In this document: positions 1 through 8,076 of the stretch, piece after piece | Numbering within the stretch: the stretch's first letter is position 1 | How the letters are laid out: each line of letters begins with the position of its first letter | From: JBAYOE01 sp050950065 | GTDB lineage: Bacteria; Spirochaetota; Spirochaetia; Sphaerochaetales; Sphaerochaetaceae | Reading direction: 5' to 3' | DNA length: 64,000 bases | Assembly (NCBI GenBank): GCA_050950065.1 | Contig: JBMNGX010000002.1 | Location: 310,001-374,000, forward strand | The notes under the pieces: model-generated | Databases searched by the model: none | What the model saw: the letters and a program-made list of their open reading frames with translations, nothing else | Told to the model about the DNA's origin: nothing | Translations under genes and position numbers: made by a program

Positions 1-397
1 GAATGTTGGTTTTTCTCCACTGAGCGTGGTCTTGGGCACTTTGCCCTTGTCCTGGCACCGGCGGTAAGTTTTTAGGGGCCCTAACAATTGGAGAACCTAA
101 ACCAATGGGTGGTTTTTTCTTCTCCTCTTTTTTCTCAACAACCTTTTGTTCTTTAGGTTCAGCCTCTTTTTCCTTAGCTGGTTCAACTTTCTGAACAACA
201 GGCTCCTCTTTTATCTCTACCGGTTTTTCAGCAACTTTAGCTTGAGGTTTAACTACAACAACTTTCTTTTTAACTACAACTACCCTCTTTTTTTCTTGAG
301 GTTTACTTTGTTCAACTTCTTGAGTAGGCGCCTCACTGGCAGCCACCTTAGTTTGTTTAATTAAAGTTGTTTTTAGTTTTTTATCATCTTGTGGCAT
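1..397 (-). CDS. infB: Translation initiation factor IF-2, N-terminal part (cut by window edge)
   Basis: The reading frame starts at ATG 397 and runs off the left edge of the window, so only about 132 N-terminal residues are visible. They are dominated by Lys, Glu, Val and Pro, with runs such as VVVVKKKVVVV, which is the low-complexity linker that precedes the GTPase core of IF-2. The G domain is not in view. The identification rests on this composition and on the position directly after nusA, the classical rimP-nusA-infB order. A ribosome-binding site AGGAG overlaps the nusA stop codon, so the two genes are co-transcribed and probably translationally coupled (inference). Confidence 0.85.
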   Translation of the reverse strand, partial: MPQDDKKLKTTLIKQTKVAASEAPTQEVEQSKPQEKKRVVVVKKKVVVVKPQAKVAEKPVEIKEEPVVQKVEPAKEKEAEPKEQKVVEKKEEKKKPPIGLGSPIVRAPKNLPPVPGQGQSAQDHAQWRKTNI

Positions 398-415
398 ATT
401 TATCTACAATTACTC

Positions 416-1873
416 CTAATCTACTTCTTCCACTTCTTCAAAGCTGAGTCCAACACCACAGTTGGGACAGCTACTCATATCAAGACTCAATTCGTGTCCA
501 CACTCGGGACATAAGAACTGGTGCTCAATTTCATCTTCCTCTTCTTCAACAATGTCAACGTAGTCGCTCAATATTGCATTAACCTTCTCAATATCTTCAT
601 TGCTGATATTCTCATAGTGTTCTAAATCATCGTTGCTTATATTTACAAACTCTTCAACGCTGTAGATGTCGTGGAAATGGAACTTAGCAATGAGTTCTTT
701 ATCCAACTCCTCAATATCACTAAGCATGAACTCCCCATCATCCTCTTCGTAATAAAGATCTGCAACCTCTTCGCTATCGCTAAATAGGGCATCAAGGGCC
801 TCTTTACTATCAACATCAAAGTCCATCTCTTTGTATTGTTCAACAGTTTTAACGTCGATAATCCAATCAGCTAACTTATTAGCCAATCTAACGTTAATAC
901 CCTGTTTACCAATTGCCAAAGAGAGTTGTGAATCATCAACAACTGCGATGGCACTTCTTTTTGCCTCATCGACAATAATAACACGTTTAATCTCAGCTGG
1001 TGAAAGGCAGTTTTTAATGTACTCAACGGGGTTTGGATCGTAGCGTAAAACGTCTATTCTCTCTCCCTCCATCTCCCTCATGATAGTTTGGACACGGATT
1101 CCTTTCAACCCAACACAAGCTCCAACAGGATCTAAGTCGTTGCGATGTGAATATACGGCAACTTTTGTTCTATAACCGGGTTCGCGTACAATTTTGTGAA
1201 TCTCAATTGAGTGGTCATAAATTTCAGGAACTTCTAATTCAAACAGCTTTTTAACAAACTCGGTATGGGTTCTAGATAAAATTACCCTTAAGTTTCCCTT
1301 TTCGGGTTTTTCAACTTGGTAGACGTAACTTTTTATCTTATCCCCTTTACGGTAAACCTCTCTAGGACTTTGGAATCGTTTGGGTAAAATACCCTCAATT
1401 TTTCCTAAATCAACAAACAGGTCCCCTTTGGATTCTCTTTGGTAATAACCAATAATCATCTCCCCCTCTTTAGTTTTAAACTCAGAGTAGAGGGTATCTT
1501 TTTGAATATCTCTTAAATCTTGTTTTGCTTTTTGTTTAGCACTTTGAACTGAGATGCGATCAAATGTTTTGGGATCGATTGGAATTAGAATCTCATCACC
1601 AACTTCACAATCTTCATGAAGCTCTAAAGCTTCTTGAAGGGGAATTTCTTCAAAATCACCATCAAAATCGTCATCCTCTACAATCACCTTTTTAGCAAAA
1701 AGTTGAACGTCATCTCTGTTTTCATTAAATTGTACAACTGCATTATCGCTTGTTCCAAACTTTCTCTTAAAAGCGGCTAGTAGTAAGCCTCTAATGGTCT
1801 CTAGTACTAAGTCCTCGCTAATCCCCCGTTCACTAACAAGCGTTCGGATTGCTTCACCTAAATCATTGGACAT
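416..1873 (-). CDS. nusA: Transcription termination/antitermination factor NusA with C-terminal zinc ribbon
   Basis: NusA binds RNA polymerase and modulates pausing, termination and antitermination. The 485-residue protein has the usual N-terminal domain (about 1-125), an S1 domain (about 130-200, with GDLFVDLGKIEGILP) and two KH domains (about 205-345, with GACVGLKGIRVQ and LSLAIGKQGINVRLA). After that comes an acidic linker, a degenerate helix-hairpin-helix-like stretch, a second acidic run, and a Cys4 element CPECG-x9-CPNCG at about 455-473, which E. coli and B. subtilis NusA lack. I chose ATG 1873 because GGGAGGA sits just upstream inside the end of rimP; a longer start at 1891 would leave that site unused. 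The gene starts 2 bases after the rimP stop. Confidence 0.95.
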   Translation of the reverse strand: MSNDLGEAIRTLVSERGISEDLVLETIRGLLLAAFKRKFGTSDNAVVQFNENRDDVQLFAKKVIVEDDDFDGDFEEIPLQEALELHEDCEVGDEILIPIDPKTFDRISVQSAKQKAKQDLRDIQKDTLYSEFKTKEGEMIIGYYQRESKGDLFVDLGKIEGILPKRFQSPREVYRKGDKIKSYVYQVEKPEKGNLRVILSRTHTEFVKKLFELEVPEIYDHSIEIHKIVREPGYRTKVAVYSHRNDLDPVGACVGLKGIRVQTIMREMEGERIDVLRYDPNPVEYIKNCLSPAEIKRVIIVDEAKRSAIAVVDDSQLSLAIGKQGINVRLANKLADWIIDVKTVEQYKEMDFDVDSKEALDALFSDSEEVADLYYEEDDGEFMLSDIEELDKELIAKFHFHDIYSVEEFVNISNDDLEHYENISNEDIEKVNAILSDYVDIVEEEEDEIEHQFLCPECGHELSLDMSSCPNCGVGLSFEEVEEVD

Positions 1874-1875
1874 TT

Positions 1876-2361
1876 CTACATATCCTCCCATGAATATGCT
1901 AGTTTAGCTTTCTTAATATCGTGGAGTGCAACCTTGTAAGTTGGATGGCTCTCCTTTTTGTCATCAATTTTAGCATTTGTTAGTTCAACACCATCATCAG
2001 CTAACTCATTAATAATTCCTTCCACCCAGTTGCTAATCGAGTTGTCGTAAAGACGACATCTTTTACCACTGAAAAGCTCAAATTCATATAAATCTTTAAA
2101 ATTGCGCTGCACACCAGGAGTTGATACTTCTAAATCAACTTCCCTTGTCCCCTCTAACAAAGTTAAACGGGGATAAACCAACCTGTGTGCCTCTGCACAT
2201 TGATCAACACCAACGGTGTGATCGTTGTTGGTAATAATCAAAACTATATGTATTGAAGATCTTAGTTCACTTTTTTTAATATCAACTACTTTAAGTCCAA
2301 TTGCCTCCAATAGCTTAGAGAGTTCTAAAAAAAGCTCATTCGATCTTATACTGTTTTCCAT
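1876..2361 (-). CDS. rimP: Ribosome maturation factor RimP
   Basis: RimP assists 30S subunit assembly. The 161-residue protein matches the family in length and carries the characteristic central stretch DLEVSTPGVQRNFKDLYEF, with the alpha/beta N-terminal domain before it and a short SH3-like C-terminal domain after it. It is the first gene of a rimP-nusA-infB operon. Its ATG at 2361 is preceded by a GGAG about 11 bases away, a rather long spacing. A hairpin terminator lies between mutS and this start, so expression either begins at a promoter just after mutS or depends on read-through. Confidence 0.92.
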   Translation of the reverse strand: MENSIRSNELFLELSKLLEAIGLKVVDIKKSELRSSIHIVLIITNNDHTVGVDQCAEAHRLVYPRLTLLEGTREVDLEVSTPGVQRNFKDLYEFELFSGKRCRLYDNSISNWVEGIINELADDGVELTNAKIDDKKESHPTYKVALHDIKKAKLAYSWEDM

Positions 2362-2378
2362 CTAAAACGTAACTCCAT

Positions 2379-2403
2379 AAAAAAGGGACCGCCCTGCGAT
2401 CCC
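2379..2403 (-). terminator. Intrinsic terminator between mutS and rimP
   Basis: On the minus strand GGGATCGC, loop AGG, GCGGTCCC forms an 8-bp stem (one G-U pair) followed at once by six T residues. It ends the tamB-bamA-mutS transcript. It could also act as an attenuator in the leader of rimP-nusA-infB if the weak promoter just after mutS is real. Confidence 0.8.
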
Positions 2404-2428
2404 AATAATTTTAATTTCAACTACAGAT

Positions 2429-2457
2429 AAGGTAAGCTATTTGACTATTAATGTCAA
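2429..2457 (-). promoter_or_regulatory. Possible promoter for rimP-nusA-infB
   Basis: A perfect -35 hexamer TTGACA (2457-2452) sits directly after the mutS stop codon. At 17-base spacing the -10 would be TACCTT (2434-2429), a poor match to TATAAT. A start near 2422 would place the terminator hairpin inside the leader. Weak evidence only. Confidence 0.35.
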
Positions 2458-5052
2458 TTACTCCACCATTTTTTGCAGTTTCTCCAATAGTTGCAAAGCT
2501 TCAAGTGGGGTTGATTTATCGATATCAAAGCTCCTTATTAAATCTTCCACTTCTGCTAAGAAAAAATTATCATCATTTGATTCTAAAACTACATTTTGGG
2601 TAAAAAGATCTAGTTGTTGACTAGTTGTGTTAAGGGCATAATCGGCATAGTGATCTTTTTGAAAGGTTGCTGCCTCTTTTATCACTGAAGAGGGAACTCC
2701 AGCCATCTTAGCAACATGAAGGCCGTATGAGCTCTTTGCTACCCCTTTTTCAATCTTTCTTAAAAAGAGGACCGACTTTTTAGTCTCTGCCACTGAAAGT
2801 GTTAAAAGTTGCATATGGGAGGTGTCTAACATAGTTAATTCATGGTAGTGAGTTGCAAAGAGTGTTTTCACCCCCATTGCAACCAGAGCTCTCATAACAG
2901 CGTAGGCAATCGACAACCCATCTTGGGTACTAGTTCCTCGTCCTATCTCATCAATGATTGCTAGTGAGCGTTTGGTAGCTGTTTGGAGGATATGGGCTGT
3001 CTCTTGCATCTCAATTAAGAAAGTAGACTCTCCACGGGCTAAATTATCAGAAGCTCCCACTCTACAAAATAGACGATCGGTAAGTCCTAGGCGTGCTGTT
3101 TTAGCAGGAACGTAAGAGCCAATGTGGGCCATTAAGACTATAAGGGCATTTTGGCGTAAATAAGTAGATTTACCAGCCATATTTGGAGCTGTGATTAAAC
3201 AAAATCTCATCTCATCTTCTTTCATGTTACAATCATTAGAGACAAATTCCCCTAGGCGTAGGTTTTGTTCTACCACTGGGTGGCGCCCCTGTTGGATGTC
3301 AATAATATCTTTTTCAACAAACTCAACTTCACAATAATCGTTTTCTCGTGCCACAAAGGCAAAAGATTGTAAAACATCGATAGTTGAAAAATAGCGCCCC
3401 AAGGATAAAAGACTCTGGGTGTGTTTGTTAGTTAACACTATAAGAGAATTGAAAAGCTCTTTTTCAAGTTTCTCCATCTTCTCACTGCTACTAAGAATTT
3501 CATTTTCTAATTCAACTAGTTGATCAGTTGTATACCTCTCTGCAGCAACAAGGGTTTGTTTTCTAAAAAAAGATTCAGGAACTAAGGATGAGTGAGTTTT
3601 AGGAATCTCTAGGTAGTGTCCGATGATTTTATTGTTGCCCAATTTTATAACTGGAATTTTAGTCTCCTCTTTTAAAGTACTAACGTATTGATTAAGTTTT
3701 TCAGATCCCCCCAAAGTTAGTTTTCGCAGTTCATCTAAAGTATCATCATAACCACTACGAATAACTTCATTAACTTTAAATGGCCCCATTGTGTCACTTT
3801 TAATTGCTTTAATTAAAACTTCCATTAAATTGACTAGTGAAGACATCTGTTGATCATCAAGGTGCCCAATAAGCAATTGATGATACCAAGATTGATGAAC
3901 TTCAGTTAACTCAAAGAAAGTTGCTATTGCCTCTCTAATGGCCACTAAATCACTTGGATTAGCTCTCATCATGGCAACTCTAGTTGCTAAACGAGAAAGA
4001 TCTCTTAAAGGAACTAAACAAGTTCGAACCCTTTGATGCTCCTCTTTATCATCTAAAAACCACTTAACCCATTTTTGGCGCTCTTTAATTTGCTCTAAGT
4101 CAGTTATGGGATTACTAACCCACTCTTTTAATAAGCGTGCTCCTCCACTAGTAACACTTTTGTTTAAAGAGGAGAACAAAGTGAATTTAGTAGAACCATC
4201 TTGTAAGTTACTTAAAAGCTCTAAGTTCTTTCGCGATGCTTCATCAATTAACATCGTTTGTTGCTGATTTATCTTTTGAAGGTGGTTGATGTGATTTAAA
4301 GAGGTTTTGCTACTCTCTTTGATATACCTAAACAAAGATCCTGCAGCTTTTAATACTAAATCGCTATCACCATAGCCAAATTGTTTTAAACTTTGAGTTT
4401 CAAAGTGCTCTGTTAATAGTTTATGAGCTTCAGAGACTAAAAAGTACCATGCTGGTAAACGACTAACCATAACTGAACTTTGATCAATCAAAGTGGCAAA
4501 CTCACTGTTGCTAAAATAATTCTCTTCATCAATCAAAATCTCTTTGGGTCCAATTCTTTCAATTAGAGAACGAAGTTGTTCAAACCTTTTTTCTAAAGGG
4601 AGAGCGATGGTATAAATTGTTGGATAAGAGAGTTCACTGTAGGCACAACTAATACTCTCTTTTTCTAAAGAGATGCTAAGGATGTAGTTGTTGCTAACTG
4701 AATCGATGTACTCATCCTCAATTGCTGTTGCAGGGGTGATAATTTGCACCACCTCCCTTTTAGCAATTGCCCCTTTTTCTGTGGGTAAAGAGATTTGTTC
4801 ACATATGGCAACTTTCTTACCATAATCTAACAATCTTTTGATGTAGTTTTTAGCAGCGTGGTAGGGAATGCCACACATGGCAATCCCATTGCGCTTAGTT
4901 AATGTAATGTTTAAAAGCTTTGAGACTTCAACAGCGTCGTCCAAAAACATCTCATAAAAATCACCTAGGCGGAAAAAGAGGACCTCCTCTTTGTGCTCCT
5001 TTTTTATCTCAAGGTATTGAACCATCATTGGTGTTAAGTTTTTATCTTCCAT
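2458..5052 (-). CDS. mutS: DNA mismatch repair protein MutS
   Basis: MutS recognises mismatches and small loops and starts repair with MutL. The 864-residue protein has the mismatch-reading Phe-x-Glu motif in GDFYEMF near residue 30, connector, lever and clamp regions, and a C-terminal ABC ATPase with Walker A APNMAGKST at 622-630, Walker B in LAIIDEIGRGTS near 700 and the FATHYHEL switch after it. A QLDLF pentapeptide at 813-817 matches the beta-clamp-binding consensus. The gene follows bamA by 9 bases and is the last before a strong terminator. The GAGG ribosome-binding site lies unusually close (2 bases) to ATG 5052. Confidence 0.97.
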   Translation of the reverse strand: MEDKNLTPMMVQYLEIKKEHKEEVLFFRLGDFYEMFLDDAVEVSKLLNITLTKRNGIAMCGIPYHAAKNYIKRLLDYGKKVAICEQISLPTEKGAIAKREVVQIITPATAIEDEYIDSVSNNYILSISLEKESISCAYSELSYPTIYTIALPLEKRFEQLRSLIERIGPKEILIDEENYFSNSEFATLIDQSSVMVSRLPAWYFLVSEAHKLLTEHFETQSLKQFGYGDSDLVLKAAGSLFRYIKESSKTSLNHINHLQKINQQQTMLIDEASRKNLELLSNLQDGSTKFTLFSSLNKSVTSGGARLLKEWVSNPITDLEQIKERQKWVKWFLDDKEEHQRVRTCLVPLRDLSRLATRVAMMRANPSDLVAIREAIATFFELTEVHQSWYHQLLIGHLDDQQMSSLVNLMEVLIKAIKSDTMGPFKVNEVIRSGYDDTLDELRKLTLGGSEKLNQYVSTLKEETKIPVIKLGNNKIIGHYLEIPKTHSSLVPESFFRKQTLVAAERYTTDQLVELENEILSSSEKMEKLEKELFNSLIVLTNKHTQSLLSLGRYFSTIDVLQSFAFVARENDYCEVEFVEKDIIDIQQGRHPVVEQNLRLGEFVSNDCNMKEDEMRFCLITAPNMAGKSTYLRQNALIVLMAHIGSYVPAKTARLGLTDRLFCRVGASDNLARGESTFLIEMQETAHILQTATKRSLAIIDEIGRGTSTQDGLSIAYAVMRALVAMGVKTLFATHYHELTMLDTSHMQLLTLSVAETKKSVLFLRKIEKGVAKSSYGLHVAKMAGVPSSVIKEAATFQKDHYADYALNTTSQQLDLFTQNVVLESNDDNFFLAEVEDLIRSFDIDKSTPLEALQLLEKLQKMVE

Positions 5053-5061
5053 TGCCTCTAA

Positions 5062-8061
5062 CTAATAAATAAATTGTGTGATTGCTAAAACCAACTTCAT
5101 CCCAGCTGTCTCACCACCTTTTCCTTTAAAGATTGGTCCCCCTTCCCAGCTAAAAGCACCCCCATCTTCAATGTGAGCGTTTTTGACTAAATAAAGACCC
5201 AATGGGAACCCAGGTATTTTCAACCTGATACCAAAACCTGTTGAAAAATACCAATTCAATGGAGTTGTACCCACCTCTTTAAGGTTAAATGAAGCCCCTG
5301 TAGCACTAACAAATGCCTCAGCCCAAATAACGTTTTCTGCCAATTGGATACTAAACTCCAACGAAGAGTCCCATAAGAATTCAAAGTAGAATTTTGGTGA
5401 AATTCCACGAGCTAAAGTGATACCATCAATGTATAGATACTCATACTTTGAGGCATTCATCCCAGTTATCCAAGAGCCACTTTCATTTTTAAAGAACTGT
5501 TCAAACATAAATGAGACAGTTGTATTTAAACTTAAAACTCCTGGAGTTGGTTTTTCACCAGGTATTTCAAAGAGCTTTAAGAATCCACTTGCTGAAGTGC
5601 TAGAACGCATGTAGTTAGACAAGCCTCCTAAAAGACCTCCAGCATAAGTAAGCGATTGGCTCACCATGTATCCTTTAGTGGTGTTGTGAATTAAATCACG
5701 CCCATCCCACGATAAAGAGAGACCAATTCTATTTGAGAATTGCCATTTTTCCCCATATTTTCCAGTTGACCAGTCAAATGGTGTAAACACATCGGTATTA
5801 AAGATTGCCCTGTTTAAAGTGAATGTTGGACCAATGCCCACCGATAGACGGCCAGGTTTAAACATAAATGTGTAACCAGTGCTATAGCCTAATGAGACTC
5901 TATAATAATCGTATGGCATTAAATAAGCTTCATCAGGAGTTGCACTTTTAGCTTTTTCCCACGCCTCGTAGGAGGTAAATGGGTATGGATAAGCTTTGTT
6001 ATTTCTAAGTTCAGTCGTTGGAGAGTGATCTCCTAATTGTAGCCCATTTTTATAGGTGGTGCGGTTAAAAGAAAGATCGATAGCATTGGACCACCTCTTA
6101 TCTTTAACCCAGTTATCTCTAAATGTGATCGAAGCACTTTGGCTAGAGGGAGATAGTTCAGTCATCACCTCTAAATCTCTTCCAGTTCCTGCAACGTTTG
6201 TATCGGCCCAAGATAGAAAGCCACTAACAGGAAAGCCCTCTACATTGCCTCCAAAGGTGGCTCCAAAGCCAATGTTCATCTGATTACCTTCAACAACATC
6301 GTAAGTAACTACTAAGGCATTCTCTTGAGTTCCGTAGCTAATAGAGGGTTCTACATCGGTAAGAAGGCCGGTATTGTAGAGGTTTTGAGCAGAGCTCACA
6401 TATTTATCTTTACTGAAGATATCACCAGCTTTTAAAGCTAACTCTCGCTCTAATACGTACGGTTTTGTTTTAGTTAATCCTCTAATTATAACTTGCTCAA
6501 CTACTGCTTGAGCCCTTTCACCAATAATTACTTTATAGGTAACTAACTTGTTTTCATTATCACGAATTTCATCAATATCGATGCTGTTTTCAACATACCC
6601 ATCGTTCCAATAGATGTCGGCTATTTTACCAATCTCATCTTGAACTTTAGTAATGTTTAAAACTGAACCCTCTCTCATTGAGAGGTTTTTAAAGATTTGC
6701 TCATCGCTAAAGATTGTATTTCCCTCTACAACAATTCCTCCATAGAACCATTGATCGTTCTCTTCAACAATGAAAGTGAGTTTAACTTTTTTAATATCGG
6801 GATTCTCTGATTCAAGTTCGTCAACAATTACATCTTTAATATTAACATCGATATAACCTCTTTTTTGATAAGCAACTAACAATGCTTGCATGTCAGAATC
6901 AACTTTTGCTTTGTCGTAGTTTCCTGCATTAAATAGAGATTGAACTTTACTAGAGAGCTCTTTTTTTAAAGTTGAGCTACTTAAAGTAACGTTGCCCTCA
7001 AATACAATTTCTCCAATTTTGGTTTGTTGGTTTTCAACAACTGTATAAACCAAATCTAAGAGGTTGCTGTTCTCATCGATGGTGTAATCAGAAGTCACTT
7101 CCACATCGGCATACCCTCTTGTTCTGTACAACTCTTCTAAATCATCTTTAGTTGATCTAACACTTGCTAAAGATAAGAATTCTCCCACTTTAACATTTAG
7201 GTTATCCTCTAAGACTTTGGTACGAACTCCACTATTACCAACAAACTCAATGCTCTTAATTACTGGAAGCTCAGTGAATCTAAACAGTAAATATAAATCG
7301 GTATTATTGGGACCACCCCGTTTTGCTTCAGCTTCAAAGAGGCTAAACTTTTTAAGGTTGTTTAACTCCCTTTCAATGTTTTGGTAGTTTTCTTGAGTAA
7401 ATGCTCGTCCAATAAATGGGTAAGTTAAATCATCTAGTGAATCTTTAGAGACATTCTTTAATCCCTCAAAGATAAAACCCCTAATAGTCTTATTTAAATA
7501 CCACTCATATTCAGTTAGTTTGTAAGTTAAGGTTATTTGGTCTGTGTTTGGATCTGTTTCATACGAGTAAATGATATCTACTCGATCGTAACCACGAGCT
7601 TTGTAAGACTCTTTAATTGTGGCAATTTGTTTTTCAACACCCGTTAAATCAAACTTTTGGCCAACTTTTAAATCAATTATGGAAGTTAGTTGGTCGCTAC
7701 TTAAAACTTTGTTTCCACTAAAGGCAACTTTACCTAAAAGTTTTTGTTCAACAAACTCAATATAAACAACAACTTTATCTGTTGAGCCTTGATAACGAGA
7801 GGGAATCATTTCTATTTCAATAAACTCTCCTCTATTTAAAAGTTTATTTCTAGCTTCATTTATCTGATTGTTGTTAAAAGGTTTACCTATTAAATCATCT
7901 ACTACTTTGTCAATCTCTTTTGAGTCAACGCTTTGCAAATCAATATAGATAAATTCTTCTATTGGCTTACCAACCCACCATTGCTCCAAAGCTCTATTTT
8001 CGGCAGCCACTAAACTGAAAAGGGTTGCAAATACAATTAAAATTAGTAAGAACTTACGCAA
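5062..8061 (-). CDS. bamA: Outer-membrane protein assembly factor BamA, seven POTRA domains
   Basis: BamA folds beta-barrel proteins into the outer membrane. The 999-residue protein starts with a signal peptide (about 1-20, ending near VAAE). I count seven POTRA-like repeats at about 32-110, 112-192, 194-268, 269-345, 346-437, 438-520 and 521-595. Six have the core strand pattern seen in GKVAFSGN, IRGFIFEGL, IKSIEFVGN, IGEIVFEGN, YGGIVVEGN and VEQVIIRGL; the first, around FIYIDLQSVD, is more divergent. The barrel fills about 600-999 and ends in an aromatic residue (FIY). The start is TTG 8061, eight bases after AAGGAG. The gene lies between tamB and mutS, with no skp gene between. Confidence 0.93.
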   Translation of the reverse strand: MRKFLLILIVFATLFSLVAAENRALEQWWVGKPIEEFIYIDLQSVDSKEIDKVVDDLIGKPFNNNQINEARNKLLNRGEFIEIEMIPSRYQGSTDKVVVYIEFVEQKLLGKVAFSGNKVLSSDQLTSIIDLKVGQKFDLTGVEKQIATIKESYKARGYDRVDIIYSYETDPNTDQITLTYKLTEYEWYLNKTIRGFIFEGLKNVSKDSLDDLTYPFIGRAFTQENYQNIERELNNLKKFSLFEAEAKRGGPNNTDLYLLFRFTELPVIKSIEFVGNSGVRTKVLEDNLNVKVGEFLSLASVRSTKDDLEELYRTRGYADVEVTSDYTIDENSNLLDLVYTVVENQQTKIGEIVFEGNVTLSSSTLKKELSSKVQSLFNAGNYDKAKVDSDMQALLVAYQKRGYIDVNIKDVIVDELESENPDIKKVKLTFIVEENDQWFYGGIVVEGNTIFSDEQIFKNLSMREGSVLNITKVQDEIGKIADIYWNDGYVENSIDIDEIRDNENKLVTYKVIIGERAQAVVEQVIIRGLTKTKPYVLERELALKAGDIFSKDKYVSSAQNLYNTGLLTDVEPSISYGTQENALVVTYDVVEGNQMNIGFGATFGGNVEGFPVSGFLSWADTNVAGTGRDLEVMTELSPSSQSASITFRDNWVKDKRWSNAIDLSFNRTTYKNGLQLGDHSPTTELRNNKAYPYPFTSYEAWEKAKSATPDEAYLMPYDYYRVSLGYSTGYTFMFKPGRLSVGIGPTFTLNRAIFNTDVFTPFDWSTGKYGEKWQFSNRIGLSLSWDGRDLIHNTTKGYMVSQSLTYAGGLLGGLSNYMRSSTSASGFLKLFEIPGEKPTPGVLSLNTTVSFMFEQFFKNESGSWITGMNASKYEYLYIDGITLARGISPKFYFEFLWDSSLEFSIQLAENVIWAEAFVSATGASFNLKEVGTTPLNWYFSTGFGIRLKIPGFPLGLYLVKNAHIEDGGAFSWEGGPIFKGKGGETAGMKLVLAITQFIY

Positions 8062-8076
8062 ATTGGACTCTCCTTA

